Assembly: GCF_001544375.1 (NCBI RefSeq)
Contig: NZ_BCQJ01000002.1
Coordinates: forward strand, 124,001-188,000
Direction of reading: 5' to 3'
From: Enterococcus canis NBRC 100695
GTDB lineage: Bacteria; Bacillota; Bacilli; Lactobacillales; Enterococcaceae
DNA length: 64,000 nucleotides
Shown here: positions 9,708-18,392 of the stretch, one piece after another
Layout of the letters: each line of letters opens with the position of its first letter
How positions within the stretch are numbered: the stretch's first letter is position 1
Notes under the pieces: model-generated
Databases searched by the model: none
What the model saw: the letters and a program-made list of their open reading frames with translations, nothing else
What the model was told of the DNA's origin: nothing
Translations under genes and position numbers: made by a program

Positions 9708-10394
9708 TTATTCGGCTTCTCGCTCTTGTTTCCGATATTTTTCCATTTTTTTGCTAAAAAGCTCGCCATTTGATGGTGGTGTATAGGTAATGGCATTGGC
9801 GCCCGCCTCAATCGTCTCTAGAATTGATTCTTCAGTTGGGCCGCCCGTTGCAATAATCGGCAGATCTGGATATTTTTCGCGAAAATGTTTCACTGTTTTC
9901 GCCGTATCTTTACCGGCACTAATGTTAATGATCCGAACGCCAGCCTCTAATTTTTCATCAATCGGTGTATAGATGGAGGTCACAGTACTGATTACGGGAA
10001 TGTCCACTACCTGACAGACATCGCGAACCGTATCAAGAGAGGTAGGTCCATTTAAGACAACGCCTAGAGAACCTTGTGATTCAGCAAAAAGACTCATGTA
10101 AACAGACCGGATTCCTTGAGTTAGACCACCGCCAACACCGGAAAAGACCGGAATATCAGCCGCTTGGATGATACTTTGGGTAATGGCCGGGTGTGGCGTG
10201 AACGGATAGACAGCAATCACCGCATTGGCATTGGTATTGCGGATGATGGCAATATCTGTCGTAAAAATAATGGAACGAATTTTCTTGCCGAAAATCATGA
10301 TGCCACTCGCTTTTTGAATGACGGCTGGAACACGCACAATATCTTGGCGTAATTCCGTTGTGATTTCTGGTACCCACTGTTCTTTATCTACCAT
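9708..10394 (-). CDS. Predicted beta/alpha-barrel protein of unknown function
   Basis: A 228-residue cytosolic protein, often labelled 'hydrolase' in lactic acid bacteria without proof. Alternating hydrophobic strands and glycine loops (VFSGVGGGLTQGIRS, VRIINISAGKDTAKT, IIATGGPTEESILETIEAG) fit a TIM barrel with a C-terminal phosphate-binding site, as in NanE- or ThiE-like enzymes. The start MVDKEQW is chosen because AGAGGAAG lies upstream. It is the last gene after the two cell-wall enzymes, with a terminator behind it. Substrate unknown. Confidence 0.7.
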   Translation of the reverse strand: MVDKEQWVPEITTELRQDIVRVPAVIQKASGIMIFGKKIRSIIFTTDIAIIRNTNANAVIAVYPFTPHPAITQSIIQAADIPVFSGVGGGLTQGIRSVYMSLFAESQGSLGVVLNGPTSLDTVRDVCQVVDIPVISTVTSIYTPIDEKLEAGVRIINISAGKDTAKTVKHFREKYPDLPIIATGGPTEESILETIEAGANAITYTPPSNGELFSKKMEKYRKQEREAE

Positions 10395-10407
10395 CTTGTC
10401 ACTTCCT

Positions 10408-10995
10408 CTAGTCATATTTATTCAATTGATAGGTCTCGATCACTTCAATTACTTTTTGCGCATAGCCTGGATCAGTAGCATAGCCGGCATCTTGCAAAGC
10501 TTGTGCAGCCGCCCGGTAATTATCCGCTGCGATGACCCCTTGATAAAGTTGCGGATTCCAGCTGGTGCCGTTTAAAAACAAATTCGTGTGATCATCCATG
10601 GATTCCTCCCATGAATCATACACTCGAAAATCGCCATCAGTCGTAATCCACTCCTCATTCACAAATTCTTGTGTTTTCAAAGAGATTTTTTTTACATCAC
10701 CATAAGCTTTGATACCAAACAAATTGTTATATTTGCTGGCTAACTGACTTTGCCCCCAGTTGGATTCAAGAATCGCTTGACCAATGATGATACTAGGCAG
10801 CACACCATATGCTTCTTGAAGTTCCCGTGCATGAGGAGCAATTCGTTCAATAAATTCTTCTTTTGTGACCTCTTCATTTGTCTGCGCCTCTTCTTTAGGC
10901 GCGGCAGCATTTGCCAAGATAAAGATCGAGGCGATAAAGGCAAGACCGACGAGCAAGGTGCTAACCAACAACATAGGATAAGATTTTCTTCTCAT
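10408..10995 (-). CDS. Membrane-anchored glucosaminidase-domain peptidoglycan hydrolase
   Basis: A 195-residue exported protein. Residues 9-30 form a hydrophobic signal/anchor. The rest is a glucosaminidase (PF01832-type) domain, with the catalytic-glutamate motif QAILESNWGQSQLA near residue 75, NNLFGIKAYG, and the conserved FRVYDSWEESMDDHT. It is expected to cut N-acetylglucosamine bonds in peptidoglycan. There are no LysM or choline-binding repeats, so it probably acts close to the membrane. It starts one base into the stop codon of the upstream carboxypeptidase gene (TAATG), indicating coupled translation and a shared wall-remodelling role. Confidence 0.87.
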   Translation of the reverse strand: MRRKSYPMLLVSTLLVGLAFIASIFILANAAAPKEEAQTNEEVTKEEFIERIAPHARELQEAYGVLPSIIIGQAILESNWGQSQLASKYNNLFGIKAYGDVKKISLKTQEFVNEEWITTDGDFRVYDSWEESMDDHTNLFLNGTSWNPQLYQGVIAADNYRAAAQALQDAGYATDPGYAQKVIEVIETYQLNKYD

Positions 10996-11738
10996 TATTT
11001 ACCTGCTTTTTTTAGTAACTCCAAATACGCCTCCAACGTCAAGTGATGTTCTTCGATATATTTGGCGCTGTCTTTCCCAACATAGCGGAAATGCCAAGGC
11101 TCATAATTGATCTTCGTCGTTTTTTCCGCTCCCTCTGGATAGCGGAGAATGAACCCATATTCCCGCGCATGCTGTGCCAGCCATTTAGCGCTGTCTTGCT
11201 TGCCATAAGCGGCAGTTAAGACGTCACCGCCTTGATTATACCAAGCATCGTCTACCACGTCGATTGCTAAGCCTGTATGATGCTCACTATGTCCAGGTAC
11301 CGTGAAGTATTCTTTGGTCTGTTTCGTTGCTTCCGCTTCGTCCACGCCTTGTTGGACCATAATATCGGCAATACTTTGGTTGTAAATTTGTTCTTGATAG
11401 GCAACGGAACGGTAAGCTGAGACTAGCATCAAATTATAGCCCGCTTTACTGGCAGCCTCGATCAATTGGTCGTATGGTTCGACGATGCGTTCATCAACTT
11501 CCATACCATTTGGCAATGTTGCCAGTTTGACATTATCTTCCTTCAGCGCATTGTCAGGCCCTACTAAAAGTAGTTGCCAATCACTTGTTTTGACATCTGG
11601 CAGCGGGTCTTCCTCTGAAGAAGACTGCTGCGTAACTTCAGTTGCTGGCGCGGTGGCTGCCTTCTCTTGTCCAAAAAAGACATAGCCGACTGCACCCAAG
11701 ACTACTAATACCGATAATATACCTAAAATTCTTTTCAA
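10995..11738 (-). CDS. D-alanyl-D-alanine carboxypeptidase, M15B (VanY/LdcB family)
   Basis: A 247-residue enzyme tethered by an N-terminal hydrophobic segment (residues 3-22), followed by a Ser/Glu/Thr-rich linker. Zinc-peptidase motifs are present: SAYRSVAYQEQIY near 107, SEHHTGLAIDVVD near 151 with His and Asp ligands, and EPWHFRYVG near 219 with the catalytic region and third ligand. It trims terminal D-Ala or D-Asp-type residues from stem peptides. The start codon is TTG with a weak TAGGAA site. It is coupled to the glucosaminidase gene. VanY-like proteins need not confer glycopeptide resistance, and no van genes are nearby. Confidence 0.9.
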   Translation of the reverse strand: MKRILGILSVLVVLGAVGYVFFGQEKAATAPATEVTQQSSSEEDPLPDVKTSDWQLLLVGPDNALKEDNVKLATLPNGMEVDERIVEPYDQLIEAASKAGYNLMLVSAYRSVAYQEQIYNQSIADIMVQQGVDEAEATKQTKEYFTVPGHSEHHTGLAIDVVDDAWYNQGGDVLTAAYGKQDSAKWLAQHAREYGFILRYPEGAEKTTKINYEPWHFRYVGKDSAKYIEEHHLTLEAYLELLKKAGK

Positions 11739-11747
11739 CTTTGATTC

Positions 11748-12260
11748 CTACTCTTTCACGTACGTTTCCGTTAGATTTTCGTTGACCCAATCTAAAAGCT
11801 CAACTTTTGATCCTTCTAGCTGTGGCTGCAATAAGGCAGGTAGCCGGAAGGTAATAATATCGTCATAGCCCCATTCCCCGTAATGAATTGAAACTTTTAA
11901 GTCGATTGCACGCAGTTCATCGTTATTTTTTTGCTTTTCCAATTCGATTTGACCGGCACTAGACTGGAGCCATTTTTTCGCTATTTCAGTTTTGATCCGT
12001 TGATACTCCGAAACAGCAATGGCCCTTTTCTCTGGAAATAAGACGGTTTGCCGTAAGATTTTTTGGACTAACATCCACTCATAATCCGTAAACAGCATTT
12101 TAACTTTCTGCATTTCTTCCCCGCTGAGGGTGCCGCGGCCTTCTTTCCAAAGGTCCCATTTTACGGCATCGAGACCCAAAGCATCTTCTAAAAACTGCTG
12201 TTCAGTTTGATAACGTTCAATAATCGCATCTAAAATAATGTCTACTAATACTTGATGCAT
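11748..12260 (-). CDS. Conserved hypothetical protein
   Basis: I do not recognise a family. It encodes a 170-residue soluble protein with no signal peptide or membrane segment. The start MHQVLVDIIL is chosen because GGAGGGG lies about 7 bases upstream; an earlier in-frame ATG overlaps that site. The N-terminal half is helical, with LEDALGLDAVKWDLWKEGRG, which could be a degenerate helix-turn-helix. The C-terminal half is mixed and contains SIHYGEWGYDDIITFRLP. It lies 9 bases before the D,D-carboxypeptidase gene and is probably co-transcribed with it. No function is assigned. Confidence 0.7.
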   Translation of the reverse strand: MHQVLVDIILDAIIERYQTEQQFLEDALGLDAVKWDLWKEGRGTLSGEEMQKVKMLFTDYEWMLVQKILRQTVLFPEKRAIAVSEYQRIKTEIAKKWLQSSAGQIELEKQKNNDELRAIDLKVSIHYGEWGYDDIITFRLPALLQPQLEGSKVELLDWVNENLTETYVKE

Positions 12261-12401
12261 TTGCTTCCCCTCCATTCCCTTCTATTTTACTGAAAAATTA
12301 CGAAAAAAGCACCTCTGAGAAAAGTTCTTTCGATTATTTTAATGATTCCGCTTTTTTTCCTAAAAATTTGTTATAATATGGCAGTGAAAGGAGCGATTTT
12401 T

Positions 12402-13355
12402 GTGAAAATCTATCATTGGGGAATTATTGGACTTGGCGAGATCGCGCATCAATTAGCCGAAGTCTTTCATCATGAACAAAGCGAACTGTATGCGGTGGGC
12501 TCCCGCTCATTAGAAAAAGCGCAAGCCTTCGCAACACAATATGGCATTCCAAATGCTTTCGGAGACTATGACGAAATGTTAGCTGACGAAGAATTGGATG
12601 TTGTTTATGTTGCGGTACCAAACAAACAGCACATTGACTACATCAAAAAGGCCCTGTTGGCAGGCAAACATGTGTTATGTGAAAAAGCCATCACCATGAA
12701 TCAAGCTGAACTGACGGAGGCTATGGCCTTGGCAGAAGAAAAAGGGTTAGTTTTGGCTGAGGCCATGACGATTTTCAACATGCCTTTATACACTGAATTA
12801 AAACGTCAAATTGATTCTGGACGTTTTGGCAAATTGAAAATGATTCAAGCGCCATTTGGTAGCTACAAAGAACCAGACCCAAGCAATCGTTTCTTTAATC
12901 CTGATTTAGCAGGTGGCGCATTGCTAGATATCGGGACATATGCAGTGTCCTTTGCACGGACTTTTTTGACCTCGCAACCAGAGGTTATCGCAACCACCAT
13001 GCTGCCTTTTTCAACAGGTGTCGATGAACAATCCGCCACAATCTTGCGCAATAGCGAAGATGAAATCGCTACTGTTTCACTTAGCTTCCAGGCTAAAATG
13101 CCGAAGCTAGGAGTTGTCGCATTTGAAGATGCTTATATCGTCATCGACCAATATCCACGAGCAGATCAAGCTGAGATCTTCTTTAACGATGGCACGACAG
13201 AGACAGTTGTTTCTGGAAGTACTAGCGAAGCCATGAATTATGAAGTAGCGAATTTTATTGGTTTCATTGAAGGCGCACCAAATCGTTCCCTCTTCTTGAC
13301 CCATGATGTTATTACTATTTTGGATCAAATGCAGCAACAGTGGGCAAAAGCCTAA
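12402..13355 (+). CDS. Gfo/Idh/MocA family NAD(P)-dependent oxidoreductase
   Basis: A 317-residue dehydrogenase. The Rossmann fold begins WGIIGLGEIAHQLAEVF, followed by the family motif CEKAITMNQAEL with the catalytic lysine near residue 90. The C-terminal alpha/beta substrate domain contains GGALLDIGTYAVSFAR. The start is a GTG with GAAAGGAG upstream; a longer ATG frame begins before the TATAAT promoter box at 12372 and is rejected. Substrates in the family are sugars, inositols or trans-dihydrodiols. No sugar-uptake gene is adjacent, so the substrate is unknown. Confidence 0.9.
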   Translation: MKIYHWGIIGLGEIAHQLAEVFHHEQSELYAVGSRSLEKAQAFATQYGIPNAFGDYDEMLADEELDVVYVAVPNKQHIDYIKKALLAGKHVLCEKAITMNQAELTEAMALAEEKGLVLAEAMTIFNMPLYTELKRQIDSGRFGKLKMIQAPFGSYKEPDPSNRFFNPDLAGGALLDIGTYAVSFARTFLTSQPEVIATTMLPFSTGVDEQSATILRNSEDEIATVSLSFQAKMPKLGVVAFEDAYIVIDQYPRADQAEIFFNDGTTETVVSGSTSEAMNYEVANFIGFIEGAPNRSLFLTHDVITILDQMQQQWAKA

Positions 13356-13383
13356 ATTTTCTTAATCCTTAAACGACTAGAAA

Positions 13384-13428
13384 AGGCCTAAAGTCGACAT
13401 GCTATGTCATGCTGACTTTAGGCTTTTG
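13384..13428. terminator. Bidirectional terminator
   Basis: A 16-base arm pair beginning GCCTAAAGTC is flanked by A- and T-runs. It separates the oxidoreductase from the convergent exporter gene. Confidence 0.85.
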
Positions 13429-13434
13429 GCTTGC

Positions 13435-14412
13435 TTATTTTTTAACGGTTGTTTGAACAAAGCTGACTTTGATTTCAATGAAGTTTTGAAACAATTGCAG
13501 CAACTGGAATAAACTGGCTCGAATCTCAAATTCTTCTCGCGTTGTTGGCAATGGTTGCTGCCGATAATCTGCTAGTGTCTCTTGAATCATCGCCTTAAAT
13601 TCTTGACTATCATTCTCTTCCGCCAAATTTTCTGCAGTGAACAACAACAACTGTTGTAAGTTTTCAATTTGACTGACTTGCAGCTGATCACGCCGAGCTG
13701 CCGCCGAGATAAACTGTACAACTTCTACCATATCACGCAATGTATGCATTTGTAATCTGCGCATCTGCAAGTATTCCAAGTAGTAGCTTCCTGATGAGAA
13801 AAGCCGATTTTCGGCATGTTGAACGGCCCAATTTTGTGATTCATCAATATACAATAGTAGTTGATCACAGTTTTCTGTCAAATCCACTGGCTCTTCACTT
13901 GTTAGACATACCGATAGCCCTCGTAAAATCGTCCGAAATTCACTTTCGATTACTTGCTGGTTTTCCTTCAACCGTTTTTCGACATCCGGCATGTAAAGAT
14001 TCATCAGCAGCGCAAAGCCCACGCCCAGCCCCATCAGTAAAAACTCATTTAGAATAATCGCCAAGTCCATCCGTTGCTCTACTAAATAGTGGGTCGCCAA
14101 AACCGAGCTGACTACGATTCCTTCTGATAAGCCCAGCCGAACTGCTAAAGGAATGAACAATAACAGATACATGCCAAAAGCTAGTGGTGTATAGCCTAAC
14201 AGATTGAAAACCACTAAACTGACTGCTGTGGCTAATGCTAAAGAAGCTAGTCGTGAAAATCCAGTTATCCAAGACGACCGCTTGGTATTGGTCACCGAAA
14301 GTACCGCGATGATGCCGGCTGCAGTTGGATAAAGTAGATGTAATAAATCAGCCACGATATACGCTAACATCGCGCTTAATGCTGTTTTGACGGTTCGTAA
14401 CCCGATTCTCAT
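13435..14412 (-). CDS. Aromatic acid exporter family protein (DUF939/ArAE type)
   Basis: A 325-residue membrane protein. The first 150 residues hold about four to six hydrophobic segments, beginning MRIGLRTVKTALSAMLAYIV, typical of the ArAE_1 domain. The C-terminal half is a cytosolic helical domain (ArAE_1_C type) with many acidic and Gln-rich helices. Homologues are putative efflux proteins for aromatic acids, but function is little studied. It diverges from a shorter paralogue that shares the RLGMRTMKTA-like opening. The start has AGAGGTGAG upstream. Confidence 0.82.
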   Translation of the reverse strand: MRIGLRTVKTALSAMLAYIVADLLHLLYPTAAGIIAVLSVTNTKRSSWITGFSRLASLALATAVSLVVFNLLGYTPLAFGMYLLLFIPLAVRLGLSEGIVVSSVLATHYLVEQRMDLAIILNEFLLMGLGVGFALLMNLYMPDVEKRLKENQQVIESEFRTILRGLSVCLTSEEPVDLTENCDQLLLYIDESQNWAVQHAENRLFSSGSYYLEYLQMRRLQMHTLRDMVEVVQFISAAARRDQLQVSQIENLQQLLLFTAENLAEENDSQEFKAMIQETLADYRQQPLPTTREEFEIRASLFQLLQLFQNFIEIKVSFVQTTVKK

Positions 14413-14530
14413 TTTCTCACCTCTTCAAAAGAATAACATGTTCTAAAGGAATTTGCCTAAAAGTTTTCTTAATCTCTTTTTGTCATTTTTCAAAAAATTC
14501 GTTATCATAGAAGAGAAAGGAGCGATCCTC

Positions 14531-15127
14531 ATGGTTTTTGGAAGATTCCGCCTAGGTATGCGCACAATGAAAACGGCAGTTGCCGTTATGCTCACGATCT
14601 TATTATTCCATTTTCTCGACCGCGGCGCGCCGATGATCGCCGCTTTAGCTGCTGTTTTTTCATTACGGCAGGATCTCACCACCAGTGTTTCTTTTGGCAA
14701 GTCACGAATTTTAGGCAACAGTTTAGGTGGCGCCCTCAGTATTGTTTATTTTGTAGTACAGCGTTTCTTTGATAACTCCTTTTTAGTGGAGCTTTTACTA
14801 TTGCCCACCTTAGTGGTAGTGGTGATTGTATTGTCGGACGGCTTGAATAACAATGCGGGTATCATTTCCGCCATCGCGACGATGCTTTTGATTTCTCTCA
14901 GCATTCCCCGTGGTGAATCCGTCTATTATGCCTTAGACCGGGTCATTGATACCTTTATCGGAACTTTTATTGCGATTGCACTTAATTTTATCCGACCAAA
15001 GCCACCAGAAACCAAGCGTGAAATTGATGAAGATATGAAGGTCCTCGCAAAAAAAGAGGCCGAACTGGCCGCTTTAAAGGAACAGATTCAACAAAAGATC
15101 GACCACGAAAAAGCCTCCAAAAGTTAG
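14531..15127 (+). CDS. Short aromatic acid exporter family protein (ArAE membrane domain only)
   Basis: A 198-residue protein whose N-terminus FGRFRLGMRTMKTAVAVMLT parallels that of the divergent paralogue. It has four to five membrane segments up to about residue 145, then a charged coiled tail (KKEAELAALKEQIQQKI), and lacks the long cytosolic domain. The start is set by GAAAGGAG 8 bases upstream; the longer frame is rejected. It could act with the full-length paralogue as a heteromer, or be an independent exporter (inference). Confidence 0.8.
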   Translation: MVFGRFRLGMRTMKTAVAVMLTILLFHFLDRGAPMIAALAAVFSLRQDLTTSVSFGKSRILGNSLGGALSIVYFVVQRFFDNSFLVELLLLPTLVVVVIVLSDGLNNNAGIISAIATMLLISLSIPRGESVYYALDRVIDTFIGTFIAIALNFIRPKPPETKREIDEDMKVLAKKEAELAALKEQIQQKIDHEKASKS

Positions 15128-15153
15128 GTTCCCCTAGCCTTTGGAGGTTTTTT
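15114..15153 (+). terminator. Terminator overlapping the end of the short ArAE gene
   Basis: A CCTCCAAAG/CTTTGGAGG stem plus an inner TAGG/CCTA pair is followed by seven Ts. The 5' arm lies in the last codons of the gene. Confidence 0.8.
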
Positions 15154-15165
15154 TATTATCCTTAT

Positions 15166-16296
15166 TCAGCTAAAAAATGCCAACAACACGCCGGCTGCTA
15201 CTGCTGAGCCGATGATTCCCGCAACGTTGGGCCCCATAGCGTGCATCAATAAATAATTGCTTGGATCTTCTTTAATTCCTTCTTTTTGAACCACACGTGC
15301 CGCCATGGGCACTGCTGAAACGCCAGCCGCACCAATCATTGGATTGATTTTGCCGCCACTTAATTTGCTCATAAGCTTCCCAAACAAGACACCGGCTGCT
15401 GTGCCAACTGAAAACGCGAATAATCCTAAAAAGATGATTTTCAGGGTCTCAACAGAAAGAAACAAATCGCCTTCTGCCTTGGCACCGACTGTGATTCCTA
15501 AAATAATCGTAATGATATACATAAAGGAATTTTGCAATACTTCCGTCAGTTTCGGCACGATTTTGGCTTCGCGAATCAAATTGCCCAACATCAGCATGCC
15601 AATCAACGTAGTAGCCGATGGCACAATCAAGGCGACGAAAATTGTCGTCACAATGGGGAATAAGATTTTTTCCGTTTGCGAAACTGGGCGCAGCTGCGTC
15701 ATCTTGATTTTGCGTTCTGCTTCGGTCGTCAACAGTTTGATAATAGGTGGTTGAATAATGGGAACTAAGGCCATATACGAGTACGCCGCCAGCGCAATGA
15801 TTGACAGCAAGTGTGGCGCAAGGCGGGTTGTCAAATAAATCGCCGTAGGACCATCCGCACCGCCAATGATCCCAATCGAGGCACTTTCAGGACCCGTCAT
15901 TCCAAGCGCGATCGCCCCAAAGAAAGCTGCGAAAATACCAAATTGTGCCGCTGCTCCTAATAACAAGGTTTTAGGATTCGCAATCAGCGGACCGAAATCC
16001 GTTGAAGCTCCTAAACACAAGAAAATGAGCGGTGGATAAATTCCTAAAGTGGTCCCTTGATAAAGATAGTACAACAAGCCTCCTGGTTCACCGCCCTTAG
16101 GCTCCCCCATCAGAGCCGCCAAAGGTAGATTCACCAATAAAATACCAAACGCAATGGGAATCAGTAAATAAGGTTCGTATTCCTTTTTGATAGCCAAATA
16201 GAGAAAGAGACAGGCTAAGGCAATCATAAACAGATTGTTAAAACTCATGTTCATAAAACCTGAGGTATCAATCATCTGTTGTAATGTATCTAGCAT
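15166..16296 (-). CDS. oadB: Oxaloacetate decarboxylase beta subunit, Na+ pump
   Basis: A 376-residue polytopic membrane protein. It decarboxylates carboxybiotin and couples this to Na+ export. The signature GIIGGADGPTAIYLTTRLAP lies near residue 140, with glycine-rich helices and a conserved C-terminal AAGVSAVPMAARVVQKEG. Length matches the family. It is last of oadA-oadG-BCCP-oadB, with GGGAGGGAG before the start. The set makes pyruvate from oxaloacetate, as in citrate fermentation by enterococci. Confidence 0.94.
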   Translation of the reverse strand: MLDTLQQMIDTSGFMNMSFNNLFMIALACLFLYLAIKKEYEPYLLIPIAFGILLVNLPLAALMGEPKGGEPGGLLYYLYQGTTLGIYPPLIFLCLGASTDFGPLIANPKTLLLGAAAQFGIFAAFFGAIALGMTGPESASIGIIGGADGPTAIYLTTRLAPHLLSIIALAAYSYMALVPIIQPPIIKLLTTEAERKIKMTQLRPVSQTEKILFPIVTTIFVALIVPSATTLIGMLMLGNLIREAKIVPKLTEVLQNSFMYIITIILGITVGAKAEGDLFLSVETLKIIFLGLFAFSVGTAAGVLFGKLMSKLSGGKINPMIGAAGVSAVPMAARVVQKEGIKEDPSNYLLMHAMGPNVAGIIGSAVAAGVLLAFFS

Positions 16297-16308
16297 CTGA
16301 CTCCCTCC

Positions 16309-16659
16309 CTACATGCTGACGATCGGCTGATTAGATTCCACCGCTTGACTCGCCGTTACGTGAACCGCTGTGATTGTACCATCAGCCGGTGCCACAATTT
16401 CATTTTCCATCTTCATCGCTTCTAAAATGGCGATGGTTTGTCCTTTTTGAACCGTGTCGCCCACCTTGACCTTGACTTCTAAAATCGTGCCGGCCATTGG
16501 CGCTTCGATCCCAACTTCCCCAACTGTTTTGACAGGTGCCGCCGTAGCTACTGGCGGTGCAGCTGCTGATGCTGGCGTTTGCGGAATCTGATCTGGACTA
16601 ATTTCTTTGACTTTTACGTGATAGACTTTGCCATTTACATCGATCTCATACGTTTTCAT
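16309..16659 (-). CDS. oadD: Biotin carboxyl carrier subunit of oxaloacetate decarboxylase
   Basis: A 116-residue carrier. A short N-terminal domain and an Ala/Pro/Val-rich hinge (residues 25-45) lead to a biotinyl domain with EAMKMENE, in which Lys83 is the biotin site. It shuttles the carboxyl group between the alpha subunit and OadB. The gene is separate from oadA, as in the enterococcal split arrangement. It lies 4 bases after oadG, with GTGAGGTGA as ribosome site. Confidence 0.92.
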   Translation of the reverse strand: MKTYEIDVNGKVYHVKVKEISPDQIPQTPASAAAPPVATAAPVKTVGEVGIEAPMAGTILEVKVKVGDTVQKGQTIAILEAMKMENEIVAPADGTITAVHVTASQAVESNQPIVSM

Positions 16660-16663
16660 TCTG

Positions 16664-16939
16664 TCACCTCACTCGTTTGATTTCTACAACTTCATAATGT
16701 TTGTCTTGTGCATCTTCATTTGCTAGAACCAATGCCATCAGCATCGCCACATCGCCTTCTTCTCCTAAATCCAGGCTATCTGCGGCTGGTGTATTAGACA
16801 CTGGCGGTTGAACTGGTGTTGACGGCTGCTTTTTGACCACTTTTGCGATTAAAGTCAACAGGCATGTTAAGCCAATCAAGACCACAAAAACAATTGCCAT
16901 CGCAACGATGGTTAGTTCGATACTTGCTGTAATGGTCAT
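16664..16939 (-). CDS. OadG-type small membrane subunit of oxaloacetate decarboxylase
   Basis: A 91-residue protein with one N-terminal membrane helix (about residues 5-32), then a Pro-rich linker and an acidic tail containing LGEEGDVAMLMALVLANEDA. This matches small gamma/OadH-like subunits that hold the alpha and beta subunits together. It overlaps the last codon of oadA by 4 bases (ATGA), with AAAGGAGGC upstream, so translation is coupled. In Enterococcus this subunit is usually called OadH. Confidence 0.85.
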   Translation of the reverse strand: MTITASIELTIVAMAIVFVVLIGLTCLLTLIAKVVKKQPSTPVQPPVSNTPAADSLDLGEEGDVAMLMALVLANEDAQDKHYEVVEIKRVR

Positions 16940-18330
16940 AGGCTGCCTCCTTTATGAGCAAAAATTCGAATTGGTTGGTTTTCCTCAACTTTTGGTTGAT
17001 ACTTCTTTTCTAAAAATTCTTTCCCTATTTGTGGGAACAAAGCGTATGTTAGAACATCTTCGTCAGTCTTAGCTAGTGTGCCTAATTCTGCCTTCAGTTG
17101 CTGAAATTCCGGGGCAATATGATCGGCTGGCCGGTCTGTAATAACGGGTTCTGTCCCTATCAACTGCTGAATAATTTCTGCTGAGATGGGAACTGGCGCT
17201 TTGCCATAATGTCCCGAAACATAGCTTTTGATTTCGTTGGAAACCATTTTGTAACGCTCACCAGTCAGCACATTCATGGTAGCTTGTGTCCCTACCATTT
17301 GGCTCATGGGTGTTACTAACGGCGGAAAGCCTAAATCTGCTCGCACGCGCGGAACTTCTTTCAATACCTCTTCATAACGATCCACTGCATTGGCCTGCTT
17401 CAGTTGCGCGTACATATTGGAAAGCATTCCCCCTGGTACTTGATACAACAAGGCCCGCGGATCTGGCGTCAGCATTTTAGGGTCCAGCAAATTCCCTAGA
17501 TAATGGTCCTTCACCGGGCGAAAGTGCTCGGCAATTTCTTCCAAGACTTCTAAATTCAAGCCCGTTTCATAGCCCTCTTCAGCAAAAGCAATCGCTAATG
17601 ATTCCGTAGGTGGCTGGCTGGTCCCGGAACTGAAAGGCGAAATAGCTGTATCAATCACATCGGCACCTGCCCTAATAGCCGCTTGATACGTCAGTTCGGC
17701 GATTCCGCTAGTACAGTGGGTATGGATTACTAAAGGTAGCGTTGTCGTTTCTTTCAACGCTTGGACTAATTCCGTAGCTTTAGCTGGTGTAAGGATTCCG
17801 GCCATATCTTTGATACAAATAGAATCCGCGCCCATCTCCACATAGGTCGCTACTAGCTCGCGGTAGTATGACAACGTGTGGACTTCACTGATGGTATAAG
17901 CAATCGTTAGCTGTGCATGAGCTCCCACTTTTTTTGCCGCGGTCACCGCTGCAACTAAATTGCGCGGATCGTTCAAAGCATCAAAAATTCGGAAGATAGC
18001 AACGCCGTTCTCATGCGCCAGCGCCACAAACCGCTCCACCACATCATCGCCATAATGACGGTAGCCTAATAGATTTTGGCCTCTCAGTAGCATTTGCAGC
18101 GGTGTTTTAGTCACCTTAGATTTGATTAAGCGTAATCGTTCCCAAGGATCTTCATTCAAATAACGGATACACGCATCAAAGGTCGCACCACCCCAACACT
18201 CTAAGGAATGATAACCAGCTTGGTCCATCGTTTTTAAGATGGGTTCCATATCCGCTGTTGTCATACGGGTCGCCATTAGACTTTGGTGGGCATCCCGCAA
18301 AACTGTTTCCGTAAATCTAAGTTTTTGCAT
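16936..18330 (-). CDS. oadA: Oxaloacetate decarboxylase alpha subunit (carboxyltransferase)
   Basis: A 464-residue cytosolic carboxyltransferase of the 5S/PycB type. It moves the carboxyl group of oxaloacetate to biotin. TETVLRDAHQSLMATRM at the N-terminus gives the metal-binding and substrate residues, KDMAG near 173 has the catalytic lysine, and HTHCTSG near 206 has the metal histidines. It ends without a biotinyl domain, which is supplied by the separate carrier gene. No citrate lyase, citrate permease or malic enzyme gene is visible nearby. Pyruvate-carboxylase-type roles are less likely because no biotin carboxylase is present. Confidence 0.93.
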   Translation of the reverse strand: MQKLRFTETVLRDAHQSLMATRMTTADMEPILKTMDQAGYHSLECWGGATFDACIRYLNEDPWERLRLIKSKVTKTPLQMLLRGQNLLGYRHYGDDVVERFVALAHENGVAIFRIFDALNDPRNLVAAVTAAKKVGAHAQLTIAYTISEVHTLSYYRELVATYVEMGADSICIKDMAGILTPAKATELVQALKETTTLPLVIHTHCTSGIAELTYQAAIRAGADVIDTAISPFSSGTSQPPTESLAIAFAEEGYETGLNLEVLEEIAEHFRPVKDHYLGNLLDPKMLTPDPRALLYQVPGGMLSNMYAQLKQANAVDRYEEVLKEVPRVRADLGFPPLVTPMSQMVGTQATMNVLTGERYKMVSNEIKSYVSGHYGKAPVPISAEIIQQLIGTEPVITDRPADHIAPEFQQLKAELGTLAKTDEDVLTYALFPQIGKEFLEKKYQPKVEENQPIRIFAHKGGSL

Positions 18331-18362
18331 TGTGTCACTCCTTTCCTTTTCCTGTTATTTTT

Positions 18363-18392
18363 ATTATACCAAAGATTTGAAAACGGTTTACA
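18363..18392 (-). promoter_or_regulatory. oadA promoter with cre-like site
   Basis: On the minus strand a TATAAT box lies at 18363-18368. Just upstream, 18378-18392 (TGAAAACGGTTTACA on plus) resembles a CcpA cre but is one base too long. Catabolite repression would suit this operon. The match is imperfect and the call is tentative. Confidence 0.4.

Noticed and set aside
10995-11738. Vancomycin resistance (vanY) gene
   Set aside because: Only the general M15B carboxypeptidase family is supported. No vanH, vanA, vanX, vanS or vanR is nearby.
18378-18392. cre site at oadA as a firm call
   Set aside because: The match is one base too long compared with the CcpA consensus; kept only as a tentative element.
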